The position numbers were made by a program, and so were the translations under genes. A stretch of 64,000 nt of DNA from Yunchengibacter salinarum (lineage in GTDB: Bacteria > Pseudomonadota > Alphaproteobacteria > Sphingomonadales > Kordiimonadaceae), in assembly GCF_037658235.1 (NCBI RefSeq), contig NZ_JBBJLN010000005.1:186001-250000 (forward strand). The letters are read 5' to 3'. Shown here one piece after another: positions 55,779 to 63,694 of the stretch (position 1 is the first letter of the stretch; every line of letters begins with the position of its first letter). A model generated the notes under the pieces. It was not told the origin of the DNA and did no database searches. It was given only the letters and a program-made list of their open reading frames with translations.

Positions 55779-56309
55779 TCAGAAGAAACGCCGCTTCATG
55801 GCTTCTTCCGGGGCACCAATCATGATCAGACGGGCCAGACCGTCATCGGCGGCGAAAGGGAACATGCCGGTCAGCACGTCCACCCGGAATTCCGAGTGCG
55901 TCCCCACGGATACCCGCCCGAATACCGGCTGACCGGTATACATACTGTTAACCATAGCCTGATAGCGGCTGTGATAGCAGTCCCGCGCCGTGAACTGTTC
56001 CAGCTTCTGGCCGGTGAAATTGCCATGGGTAAGCTGGGTGGCGGAGGTGCCGTGCAACACAAGCTGGAAATCCACATGGGGCGCATCCATGTTCACGTCG
56101 AACACCATCATCCAGCGCAGATTGCGGGCCGCCGCCTGCGGGCGAAAGGCCGAACGCGACGGCATGGCGCCATCGTTCAGGCCCATCCAGTAGCGATAGA
56201 AATCACCCGCGGGGTGGCGCTCCGGCAGGTTATCGGGCGACATGGCCTCCAAAGGACTGTCACAGATCGAGCCGAAGTGGTCCTGCCACTGGAAACGTTT
56301 CATGATCAT
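55779..56309 (-). CDS. PAS-domain protein (PAS_5 family)
   Basis: 176 residues. FYRYWMGLNDGAMPSRSAFR, FQLVLHGTSATQLTHGNFTG, then YHSRYQAMVNSMYTGQPVFG match the PAS_5 family (PF07310), which is common and mostly uncharacterised in alphaproteobacteria. Several ATGs lie close together; ATG 56309 is placed best behind GGGTGAG, with a GTG at 56324 as alternative. It appears monocistronic. Its ligand and partner are unknown. Confidence 0.85.
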   Translation of the reverse strand: MIMKRFQWQDHFGSICDSPLEAMSPDNLPERHPAGDFYRYWMGLNDGAMPSRSAFRPQAAARNLRWMMVFDVNMDAPHVDFQLVLHGTSATQLTHGNFTGQKLEQFTARDCYHSRYQAMVNSMYTGQPVFGRVSVGTHSEFRVDVLTGMFPFAADDGLARLIMIGAPEEAMKRRFF

Positions 56310-56480
56310 GATTACTGAACTCACCCATACATGATTGAGGCGGGCCGCCCCTCACCCGGCAGGCAGCCCGCCCATGGGGCAATCAGCATGTGATACGCCC
56401 CGGCTGCGCGCGTACATAAAACTTTATGAAATCTTGATCAATCAATCAAAAGATCACTTGCGATCACGTCCCTGTCAGAA
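56310..56480. other. AT-rich gap between the PAS_5 gene and the phage module
   Basis: No gene is seen. It contains several TGATC/ATCAATCAATCAA elements around 56430-56470. No tRNA or clear attachment site is visible. Confidence 0.5.
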
Positions 56481-56879
56481 TCAGCGCGACACGCCTTTCA
56501 GCTTCTCCACCGTTCGCAAACCGCCCAGCCCCAGCATGGACAGAAGCACGGTCACCAGCGCCTCCGTTCCCGAAAGTGCCGGGGGTGGCGGCGCGGCGGG
56601 AAACCACACCGCCTGCACCCAGCGCACCAGATCCACGCCCACAAAATGCCAGAACAGGGCCACGCCGCACACCCAGCCGATAAAGGGCCGCCAGCCGGAT
56701 ACCCAGAGCGAGGCGTGGCGTGCCTCCAATCGGTTGATGTCGATCTGGCCAAGGCCCGATTCCAGCGCCTTGAGCTTCAGTTCATGTTCTAGTTCCCGGC
56801 GGGCATTGGTATCGGGAATCAGGCGATCCAGCGGTTCGCGGATCAATTCCAGAACGCTATCCACAAAGGGCAGTCCCAT
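56481..56879 (-). CDS. Phage holin of the three-TM family
   Basis: 132 residues. It starts with a charged helical region (LELIREPLDRLIPDTNARRE), followed by hydrophobic segments (GWRPFIGWVCGVALFWHFVG; ALVTVLLSMLGLGGLRTVEK). This layout matches the Holin_3TMs family (PF11351) of alphaproteobacterial phages and gene transfer agents. It would permeabilise the inner membrane for release. ATG 56879 is better spaced from GGGAG than the ATG at 56882. It is the last gene of the module. Confidence 0.75.
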   Translation of the reverse strand: MGLPFVDSVLELIREPLDRLIPDTNARRELEHELKLKALESGLGQIDINRLEARHASLWVSGWRPFIGWVCGVALFWHFVGVDLVRWVQAVWFPAAPPPPALSGTEALVTVLLSMLGLGGLRTVEKLKGVSR

Positions 56880-56942
56880 CATCGTCTCCCGGTTTCCGGT
56901 TGAAAGGGTTTCGCGCCCACCGCACGGCGGCGCATTGCAGGC

Positions 56943-57455
56943 TCAGGGGGTGTCGGCGGCCAGCGGCCCCAGCCCGGCCTGAATCCGCGCCGGGCCTTCG
57001 GCGGGTTGATGCAGGCGCAGCACATCCCCGCGATTATCCGTGACGCGGCGATGGGATATGTGCAGCCACCGCGCCCCTGGCCGGTCGCCAACGGGGGCGC
57101 GGCTGTCCAGGATCATCTGGTCGAAGGGCAGATCGCTCGCCGCCAGAACGCGGGCCAGGTCGGCCACGTCCACCCCCGGCATCACCAGGTCCGCCGCCTC
57201 TCCCAGCAGGTGCTGGCTTTCCGGCACGCCGCCAAGCGCCCGGTTCAATGCCGGGCTGCGGAAGCCGGATGTGATCACGATGGGTCGGCGATACAGGGCA
57301 CGCAGGGGTTCGAGAACGGCCCTGCATAACTGGCGCAGATTGGCAACCTGATAGGGTTCGCTGACGCGATTGACGATCCCCCGGCGGCGCGCCGTGCTGC
57401 TGCGGGTAAACTCTTCCAGCCGGAAATGCGGGCTTAACTGTATGTCATGCATCAT
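56943..57455 (-). CDS. M15-type peptidase (phage endolysin)
   Basis: 170 residues. LSPHFRLEEFTRSSTARRRG and ITSGFRSPALNRALGGVPES, then QHLLGEAADLVMPG carry the Zn-binding His/Asp of D-Ala-D-Ala carboxypeptidase (peptidase M15A), and WLHISHRR supplies the second His. It would cleave cell-wall peptides for lysis. ATG 57455 overlaps the upstream stop as ATGA. Together with the holin and small membrane protein it forms a lysis cassette. Confidence 0.88.
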   Translation of the reverse strand: MMHDIQLSPHFRLEEFTRSSTARRRGIVNRVSEPYQVANLRQLCRAVLEPLRALYRRPIVITSGFRSPALNRALGGVPESQHLLGEAADLVMPGVDVADLARVLAASDLPFDQMILDSRAPVGDRPGARWLHISHRRVTDNRGDVLRLHQPAEGPARIQAGLGPLAADTP

Positions 57456-57649
57456 CCGGCCCACCCCAGCTTGTCGGCCAGCAGAAAGCTGAGCAATGCG
57501 GACAGCTTCACCAGCATCAGCCAGATCAGGCGCAACACATGCCCCCAGCGGCGGCCACAGGTTTCTTCGTGCCGTTCGATACGATCGAGGGCGAGAGACG
57601 ACTTCACCAGCGCGGATTGCGCCGTCTCGGAAGCTACGGGATTGGCCAT
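57452..57649 (-). CDS. Small membrane protein of the lysis cassette
   Basis: 65 residues with one C-terminal hydrophobic segment (LIWLMLVKLSALLSFLLADK). AAAGGAG precedes the ATG at 57649. It could be a holin-like or accessory lysis protein; its size and place before the M15 peptidase support this, with no direct family match. Confidence 0.7.
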   Translation of the reverse strand: MANPVASETAQSALVKSSLALDRIERHEETCGRRWGHVLRLIWLMLVKLSALLSFLLADKLGWAG

Positions 57650-57676
57650 GACACGGCTCCTTTTCACATCAAAACG

Positions 57677-57706
57677 AAAAAAGGGCGCCGCCCTGTGGCG
57701 GCGCCC
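57677..57706 (-). terminator. Strong Rho-independent terminator after the 57739 gene
   Basis: On the minus strand GGGCGCCGCC, loop ACAG and GGCGGCGCCC make a perfect ten-base stem followed by six T residues. It separates the tail genes from the lysis cassette. Confidence 0.93.
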
Positions 57707-57738
57707 GATCGGGAACGGTGGGGTGCAGGCTGGCATGA

Positions 57739-58146
57739 TCAGGGGGTAACGGCGTCCAGCAGCCAGAAATGCCGCTCGAAAGGGGGCTGATCGATCAATA
57801 CGCGGTGCAGCCCGACCCGATCCGTCGTGAAGGCAAAACTGCCCCCGGTGATGGTTTTTTGCACACCGTCCACCACAAGGCGGCACGGGTCCGGCAGGTT
57901 CGCGAACACCACCTGATCGTTACCATCCGCCACAAAGGCGCGCCGGTCGGGCATCAGGTCCACCACCCGGCGCGGGCGGATCACCGGCGGGTCCGCAAGG
58001 TCCACATAATCCGCGCCCGGCGAGGCGGTTCCGACAAGGGCTGCCTCATCATCCGCCAGATTCAGTGTCACGGTCTCCGGGTCCGCCAGAATCTGCCGCT
58101 GGATCAGGCCGGTCTGTGTGTCATAAACGATATGCGGGGCGGTCAT
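57739..58146 (-). CDS. Hypothetical phage protein downstream of the host-specificity gene
   Basis: 135 residues. It overlaps the preceding gene by ATGA, ending the tail operon before a strong terminator. The sequence (MTAPHIVYDTQTGLIQRQIL; GSFAFTTDRVGLHRVLIDQP) suggests a small beta-rich tail-tip or fibre-associated protein. No family assignment. Confidence 0.7.
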   Translation of the reverse strand: MTAPHIVYDTQTGLIQRQILADPETVTLNLADDEAALVGTASPGADYVDLADPPVIRPRRVVDLMPDRRAFVADGNDQVVFANLPDPCRLVVDGVQKTITGGSFAFTTDRVGLHRVLIDQPPFERHFWLLDAVTP

Positions 58147-60524
58147 CGCAGCATCTCCTGTATGTTGATCTGGGCAAACACGCGCTCCAGGTCGCTCGGC
58201 GTGGACAGGGGCCGCACCTGAAGCACATAGCTGTGCCCGCCAGCGGCCAGATCGGGGCGCACATCCTCGAACATCAGGCTTTCATGCGCGGTGCCGCTGG
58301 TGCTGTCCGCATCCCGCCGGAAGCGCAGATACATGGTGCGCTGGCGCATGGTCTGGCCGTCCTGAAGAATGCGCCAGGTAACACGCTCGTCCCCGGCAAA
58401 GCCCTGAAGGTCCAGCGTGAAGCGGACCACAAGGGCGGAGCCGTCCAGTTGCTTGGTGACGGTCAGGGCGGCCACCTGCGTCCACAGGTCGAACGGCAGG
58501 GGAAGGCGGGCATTGATCACCGTGCTGGCCAGGCGGCTCACGGCGCCCGGCGCGATTTCCGGCGTATCCACCCGGTCCCGATCCGCCAGCAGGCCGATAT
58601 TGAAGGTGGCATTGTCCTGTGGCCGGGCACCATCATCCACGATGTGCGACCATCGGACCACGCCCAGCCCGTCCACGTCCGGCGCCTGCGCGCCCAGTAC
58701 CTCCGTCGCCGGGCCCACCTGCCCGTCCGCCAGCACATGACGGACCCGAACATCCACGCGCGCGGTTTCCGGCAGCATCAGCAACACCGTGTGATCGCCG
58801 CGAAAGGCGGACCCGCCGGGGCGCCAGTCGTTCTCGCCCTCGCGGCGAAAATCCACCAGCGTGCTTGCCACCAGGCGGGACGGCGGCGACCAGCTCACCT
58901 CCAGCGCGGCCATCTGCCGCCCGTCCGCCGCATCCAGCGTCAAGGGCGCAACGGTCACGCCGCTGGCCGACACGGTCTCCCGCCCCGTGGCACGCACGGT
59001 TCGCGCCCCGGCGCCGCGCGGGCGTTCATCCATGCCCGGGTCCCAGTGGTAAATGGCCGGGTCTTCCCGGCGCAGGCCAAGGCTGACGCGCATACCCTGT
59101 TCGCCGCTTTCCAGCGTCTGATCCACAATGCGGAACCCCTCCCCGACCAGGCCGAAATTGGCCCAGCTCAGCGCCACGCCGTCCATCGGCGCCAATGCGG
59201 CAGCGGCAGGCATGGCGGTGAGTTCGGCCACGCTCTGGCGCGATTCCATCAGTGCGATACGGGCCAGCCGCTGGGCGATGCGATGATCCTGGGTGAACGG
59301 CAGGTTCAGGGCCAGTGGCCGGTCCCCTTCACCGGCCCGCGCCGCCGTATCCTCGGCGGCGGGATAGTCCTGTGCCTCGAACCCCTCGTCAGGGTCCACA
59401 TAGGTGCCGCGCACCAGATTGAAGCGGGCATCCGCCTCCGGCAGGGTATCAAAGGCCAGGCTGACCACGCTTTGCTCATCCAGATGAAAGCCCAGCGGCA
59501 CCGGCGCGGCGGCAAACAGGTGCACTTGCCCGCCCAGCCACATCATGCGCCCACCCATGGCCGTCAGCAGCGCTTTGGTCTGGTCGTATTTGCTGCGCCC
59601 GGAATCCACCACGCCGCCAAGGCTGTAACGGCGGATCTGGCCGCCCTCGCGGGTGGGCACCCATTCATCACACACATTGGCCGCCGTAATCACCGATGCC
59701 ATGTGGATTTCATCCACCGGCACCGGGTTGCCCAACCGTCCATCCTTCAGAAAGTCCAGAATGCAGAGCGCCGGATTGGTGCTGTAAGCCCAGCTATCCG
59801 GGTCATCCAGACGCTGCGAACCACTGCCGCCCGGCTGGCTGCCATCGGCGCGGGGATCATAGACCGGTTTGCCGCGCACCTCCACCGAAGCGCGGCGCAC
59901 CTCACCAATGCCATAGGGGAACACAGCCGGGTCGAACACGGCACGCACCGCGTAATAGGCAAGGCCCACCCCCACATGATCGTCTGTCCAGCCCGGCGCC
60001 GCCAGCAGCAGCGGATCGGCGGTCGTCTGGTGGCCGGTCTGATAGGACACGAACAGCCGACCGTCGAAATCGCCGCCCGCCGCGCCGTCCGTCAGGGGGA
60101 TCACCTCGTCTCCCAGGCGAAAGGCATCAAAGCCGGTGATCGGGTGATCCGCCACCAGCCGGGCGAAAACCACGGTATCATTGGGCACGTCGTCCGCGCC
60201 CGTGCTGTCGAATTCCTCGATGAAGATTTCGCTGCCACCCAGCCGCGCCCGACCATAAACGATGCGGCGCGTTTCCACGCTGTTGGCCACCGGCAGCTTC
60301 TGGCCCGCCTGTTCATCCGTATCGCCAAGCGCCGGGGTGATCAGTTCACTGGCAACGCCCAGCCCCAGCCCCACCAACGAGCCCGCAATGGCCCCGCCCA
60401 CCACGGTGCTGACACCAAGCCCGGCGGACACGGCTCCGCCAAGCCCCAGAAAACTGCCGCCGGTTGCCACCGTCAACGCCGCCACGCCGCCCACCAGAAC
60501 GGCCTGTTTGACCACTTTACCCAT
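58143..60524 (-). CDS. Phage tail tip / host-specificity protein
   Basis: 793 residues. The N-terminus is a hydrophobic Gly/Ala-rich stretch (GGVAALTVATGGSFLGLGGA and repeats) as in tail-tip J-like proteins. After that come ETRRIVYGRARLGGSEIFIE and PALCILDFLKDGRLGNPVPV, both common in phage host-specificity/central tail hub proteins. The C-terminal 300 residues contain fibronectin-III-like sequence (LEVSWSPPSRLVAS). ATG 60524 has AGGGTGCAG and overlaps the previous gene by eight bases. Confidence 0.85.
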   Translation of the reverse strand: MGKVVKQAVLVGGVAALTVATGGSFLGLGGAVSAGLGVSTVVGGAIAGSLVGLGLGVASELITPALGDTDEQAGQKLPVANSVETRRIVYGRARLGGSEIFIEEFDSTGADDVPNDTVVFARLVADHPITGFDAFRLGDEVIPLTDGAAGGDFDGRLFVSYQTGHQTTADPLLLAAPGWTDDHVGVGLAYYAVRAVFDPAVFPYGIGEVRRASVEVRGKPVYDPRADGSQPGGSGSQRLDDPDSWAYSTNPALCILDFLKDGRLGNPVPVDEIHMASVITAANVCDEWVPTREGGQIRRYSLGGVVDSGRSKYDQTKALLTAMGGRMMWLGGQVHLFAAAPVPLGFHLDEQSVVSLAFDTLPEADARFNLVRGTYVDPDEGFEAQDYPAAEDTAARAGEGDRPLALNLPFTQDHRIAQRLARIALMESRQSVAELTAMPAAAALAPMDGVALSWANFGLVGEGFRIVDQTLESGEQGMRVSLGLRREDPAIYHWDPGMDERPRGAGARTVRATGRETVSASGVTVAPLTLDAADGRQMAALEVSWSPPSRLVASTLVDFRREGENDWRPGGSAFRGDHTVLLMLPETARVDVRVRHVLADGQVGPATEVLGAQAPDVDGLGVVRWSHIVDDGARPQDNATFNIGLLADRDRVDTPEIAPGAVSRLASTVINARLPLPFDLWTQVAALTVTKQLDGSALVVRFTLDLQGFAGDERVTWRILQDGQTMRQRTMYLRFRRDADSTSGTAHESLMFEDVRPDLAAGGHSYVLQVRPLSTPSDLERVFAQINIQEMLR

Positions 60525-61008
60525 TTTTCTGCACCCTGAATGCGTGATTGCACTGACTGACCGGCACGCCGGTCCAGCCGGTCTGCCCGGCAAAAAACCC
60601 GACCCGCCCCATGCAGATGCCCACCGCCTGTCCCCGGCAGGCATCCGGTATGGCCACACGGGCCAGCAGCAGATCGCCCTGGCCCGCATGTAATGGCGAT
60701 ATGGGGGGAAAGCCCGCCGAAGCGGCGCGCTGATGGACCAGATCGAACAGATCACGGGCGCCGCCCTCCCGGATCAGGCGACAGGCCCCGGCGGCGCTGC
60801 GATAACGGCCACGCAGCCCCGCCATCAGATCAATGCCGGTCATCGCGTCCACACAGTCGGCGGCGGCGGTGCAGCAATCGAACCGGCCATAAGCGAAAGC
60901 CGCGCCCTGCCGCGCGGACACGGCGCGAAACAAGGCTGCCTGCCAGCCCACGGGGCGGCGCACGGGCAAATCGCCCGCCGCCACCCCGGTCAAGGGGTAT
61001 CGGGTCAT
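60517..61008 (-). CDS. Phage tail-assembly protein (DUF6950-like)
   Basis: 163 residues. The segment AFAYGRFDCCTAAADCVDAM, followed by GDLLLARVA and VGICMGRVGFFAG, fits the DUF6950 family, whose members resemble NlpC/P60 peptidases (a Cys followed later by a conserved region). It occupies the position of the cell-wall peptidase in gene-transfer-agent tail clusters. GGAGAGTG precedes ATG 61008. Confidence 0.75.
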   Translation of the reverse strand: MTRYPLTGVAAGDLPVRRPVGWQAALFRAVSARQGAAFAYGRFDCCTAAADCVDAMTGIDLMAGLRGRYRSAAGACRLIREGGARDLFDLVHQRAASAGFPPISPLHAGQGDLLLARVAIPDACRGQAVGICMGRVGFFAGQTGWTGVPVSQCNHAFRVQKNG

Positions 61009-61058
61009 GGTGCACTCTCCGGGACCAATAGGGGGGAATGGGGGAATGAACGCCAGCC

Positions 61059-61700
61059 TCAGAAGCGGCGCAGGGTGCGGGGGTCCGCGCCCCGCGCACC
61101 GGGGCCGGGCGCATTGACCGAGCCGGGGCCGCTGGGTGCCCGCAACCCCCAATAGACGGTTTTGGAGGTCACATCGGTGACGAATTCAAAAAAGCGGTCG
61201 CCCGGCGCGTCGCGCTGATGATCCTCATGGGTGCGGAAACGGGGCAGAACCCGCTGCAACAAGCGCAGACGACTTTCAATGGTCACCTGCACCCGCCGAT
61301 CCGTGCCCCCGTCCACCAGGCGCATGGCGGAAATCTCGCCCGCGAATTGCAGCAGCGGTTGACCGATCAGGGCCATGTCATCGCGGAAACAGGCCAGCCA
61401 CAGCCGCCCCCGTCGCCCCTGATAGGCGCGGCCATGAACCGCTTGCAGCAAGTCCGGCTCAAGGCCGCTCAGGGCCATGGACAGGTTGGGCACGCCGCCA
61501 CGGGCATCGGCCCTGACAGCGGCGATTTCCCCCATGCGGCCCACACCCTCAAAGGCCATGCCGTCCCAGTGCAGCGTGCCGGTGCCGCCCCATGCGAACA
61601 CCGGATCACCCTGAATATCCAGATGCACCAGCGGCAGCGCCTGAAGACTGTCGGCGCCCAGGGCATCCTGCACGGCGGGGGTCAGGTCCTGACGGATCAT
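61059..61700 (-). CDS. Phage minor tail protein
   Basis: 213 residues. PLVHLDIQGDPVFAWGGTGT, LSMALSGLEPDLLQAVHGR and GEISAMRLVDGGTDRRVQVT, then RLRLLQRVLPRFRTHEDHQR, resemble tail proteins that sit before the peptidase gene in alphaproteobacterial phages (similar in place to DUF2163 proteins). It overlaps the 61697 gene by ATGA. Confidence 0.7.
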   Translation of the reverse strand: MIRQDLTPAVQDALGADSLQALPLVHLDIQGDPVFAWGGTGTLHWDGMAFEGVGRMGEIAAVRADARGGVPNLSMALSGLEPDLLQAVHGRAYQGRRGRLWLACFRDDMALIGQPLLQFAGEISAMRLVDGGTDRRVQVTIESRLRLLQRVLPRFRTHEDHQRDAPGDRFFEFVTDVTSKTVYWGLRAPSGPGSVNAPGPGARGADPRTLRRF

Positions 61701-62302
61701 GGCAGCACCTCTTCCACGGCAATGGTCACGCGCACATGGCGCAGCGCGTCGCTTTCCGGCTGCACCCCGCCGTCGGCCAGGCGAAACAGGCCGGTGGCCC
61801 CGGTGGTGATCACCGCGCCACCATCCGGGGGTGACAGCATGAAACCGGGGGCCAGCGGCACCACCGCCCGGCCCGCACCGTCGGATGCCACGTCAGCCGT
61901 GATGCGCTTCAGACGGCCATCGATTTCCACCAGATCGCCGCGCCGGAACAGGGCCACCCGGTCGGCGGGCCATCCGCGCGTGGCAATCAGCGGCCCGCGC
62001 TGGCCGTCGCCGTCCACCTGCCCCACCCCATCCGGCGCGCTGCCACGGATGTGCGTATGGTCGGGATGGCCCATGCGGAACTGGCCGCGATAGCCATCAA
62101 GCGCATCGAAGAAACCCAGCCAGTCCGCCGCCATATCAGCGGACATGGGCGGCAGGGTCACCGTGCCTTCCCAGCGATCACCGGGCGCCCGCTGGATCTG
62201 CGCGATCCGGCTGTGGTTTTCCACCTTGGTCTGATTGCGCACCACATGCAGGCGCACATGGCTTGGTGCCGGGCTGGCCGGCAGGGTCAATGGCGTGGTC
62301 AC
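61697..62302 (-). CDS. Phage minor tail protein (distal-tail position)
   Basis: 201 residues from a GTG start at 62302 with AGGAAAGG upstream. SRIAQIQRAPGDRWEGTVTL and WLGFFDALDGYRGQFRMG, then RGDLVEIDGRLKRIT suggest a distal-tail or hub protein. It lies between the tape measure and the 213-residue tail protein, the place of orfg12 in gene transfer agents; I cannot confirm its family. Confidence 0.7.
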   Translation of the reverse strand: MTTPLTLPASPAPSHVRLHVVRNQTKVENHSRIAQIQRAPGDRWEGTVTLPPMSADMAADWLGFFDALDGYRGQFRMGHPDHTHIRGSAPDGVGQVDGDGQRGPLIATRGWPADRVALFRRGDLVEIDGRLKRITADVASDGAGRAVVPLAPGFMLSPPDGGAVITTGATGLFRLADGGVQPESDALRHVRVTIAVEEVLP

Positions 62303-62354
62303 GGGGCTGACCTTTCCTTGAAATGCGGTTGAAAACGCGATCGGGGCGGCAGGA

Positions 62355-63059
62355 TCACAGGCGCCCGCGATCCAACGCCTGCAAGGCGCCGCGCGTGGCC
62401 TGTTCCCGCAGTCCGGGCAGGGCATTGTCGATCATGGCGCGCACCGTGGGGCCGGGCACCAGATCGAAGGAAATGTTCTGCACCACCTGCACCGGGTCGC
62501 CGCGCCCCAGGTTGCCGCGGCCAAGAAAGCGAGCCGTATCAGCACCGGAAACCACGCTGGACGTGCGATCCGGCACCACCAGTTCAGGCCCCCTTTCCCC
62601 CACCAACGCGGGCACGCCCCGGCTCAGTCGCCCGCCACCGGCGAACCCCAGCAGGCCACCAAGACCGGTCTGGATCAGGGCGGGCAATCCGCCCCCCAAA
62701 AGGCCGCCCTGGGAGCCACCCGCAAGCCCGCCACCGGCCAGCACTTGCCGGGTGAGCCCGCGGGTCAGATCACCCACCAGTCGGCCAAGCGTGCCTTTCA
62801 GGCTGTCGGCAAGGCCGCCGATCACCCCTTTGAGCGTGCCGCCCAGATCGGTGAAATCCACCTTCACCTGACTGGCGAGCCGGGCGAAAACGGCCTCCAT
62901 GCGCGCCCCGGCCCGGTCCACATCGTCGCCGGTTCGCCCCTGCCGGGGGCGGCGATCATTGCCGGGCGCGGCGGGGGCCGTGGCCGGGCGCGAAAGCCGC
63001 TCGGCCAGCCGGTTCAGTGTGCGGGTCAACCGGTCGAAAATCTCGGTCTGTCTGGTCAT
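62355..63059 (-). CDS. Short tail tape measure-like protein
   Basis: 234 residues. A charged helical N-terminus is followed by a Gly/Leu-rich hydrophobic stretch (LTRQVLAGGGLAGGSQGG, LLGGGLPALIQTGLGGLLGF) and the typical tape-measure C-terminus GRLSRGVPALVGERGPELVV with PDRTSSVV. Its length resembles the short tape measure of gene transfer agents (about 220 residues), implying a short tail. AGGAGAC precedes ATG 63059. It overlaps the previous gene by about 100 bases. Confidence 0.8.
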   Translation of the reverse strand: MTRQTEIFDRLTRTLNRLAERLSRPATAPAAPGNDRRPRQGRTGDDVDRAGARMEAVFARLASQVKVDFTDLGGTLKGVIGGLADSLKGTLGRLVGDLTRGLTRQVLAGGGLAGGSQGGLLGGGLPALIQTGLGGLLGFAGGGRLSRGVPALVGERGPELVVPDRTSSVVSGADTARFLGRGNLGRGDPVQVVQNISFDLVPGPTVRAMIDNALPGLREQATRGALQALDRGRL

Positions 63060-63300
63060 CGGGGGTCTCCTGATCAGGCATCATATCGGGGTAACGCTGC
63101 ATAAGCTGGCTCAGGGTGGGCCGATCCATGGGCGCGGCTCCATCGGGGTCGATGCCGTGCGCCCGCTGCCAGCCCCTCAGATGGGCCAGCAGTTCCGGCA
63201 GGGTCGCGCGGGCAAGCGTATCCGGCGACCAGCCGAGCATCCCGGCCAGTTCCATCAGCGCTGACCATGACACCGCCCGGCCCGACGGGTCCGGCTTCAT
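62956..63300 (-). CDS. Tail assembly chaperone-like small protein
   Basis: 114 residues. SWSALMELAGMLGWSPDTLA followed by TLPELLAHLRGWQRAH resembles the short proteins (TAC) located before the tape measure in gene-transfer-agent-like clusters. ATG 63300 overlaps the upstream stop by ATGA. The C-terminal 35 residues are read out of frame over the start of the tape measure gene, an unusually long overlap. Confidence 0.7.
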   Translation of the reverse strand: MKPDPSGRAVSWSALMELAGMLGWSPDTLARATLPELLAHLRGWQRAHGIDPDGAAPMDRPTLSQLMQRYPDMMPDQETPDDQTDRDFRPVDPHTEPAGRAAFAPGHGPRRARQ

Positions 63301-63641
63301 GGCTGCCTGGCATCCGACCCGGAGGCGCGGTCTTCGCATAGCAGGGTGCGCTCCAGGCACAGCGCGATGGCATCGGCCACCGCGACCAGGCCGATATCCC
63401 GGATCAGGGCCGCCATCTCCCGGCGCACCGGTTTTTGGGCGAAATCGCGGCCAAGCATGGCGGCCAGAAACACCGCCATATCCCCCAGCCGCCCTTGCGG
63501 CAGCCGGTGGGTCAAAAGGGGCACCAGCCCCGTGTCGAACCAGTCTTCAATGTCCATCATGGTACCGATGTCGAGCCTTAGCGTGGCGCTGCTGCCGTCA
63601 GGCAGGGTCAGGCGCGCCTCGCCGCATGTGGGGCGGGTCAT
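63297..63641 (-). CDS. GTA gp10-like tail protein
   Basis: 114 residues. TLPDGSSATLRLDIGTMMDI, EDWFDTGLVPLLTHRLPQGR and MAALIRDIGLVAVADAIALC follow the pattern of GTA_gp10 (tail tube chaperone-like) family proteins, which carry the gene order major tail, gp10, chaperone, tape measure. GGGAGAC precedes ATG 63641. Confidence 0.75.
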   Translation of the reverse strand: MTRPTCGEARLTLPDGSSATLRLDIGTMMDIEDWFDTGLVPLLTHRLPQGRLGDMAVFLAAMLGRDFAQKPVRREMAALIRDIGLVAVADAIALCLERTLLCEDRASGSDARQP

Positions 63642-63694
63642 GGCGTGTCTCCCGGATTATTGAAAAAAGAAGATGGGGCGGCGTGCCCAAAGGA

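Noticed and set aside
56310..56480. Possible prophage attachment site or tRNA
   Set aside because: No tRNA-like cloverleaf or matching direct repeat elsewhere in the window.
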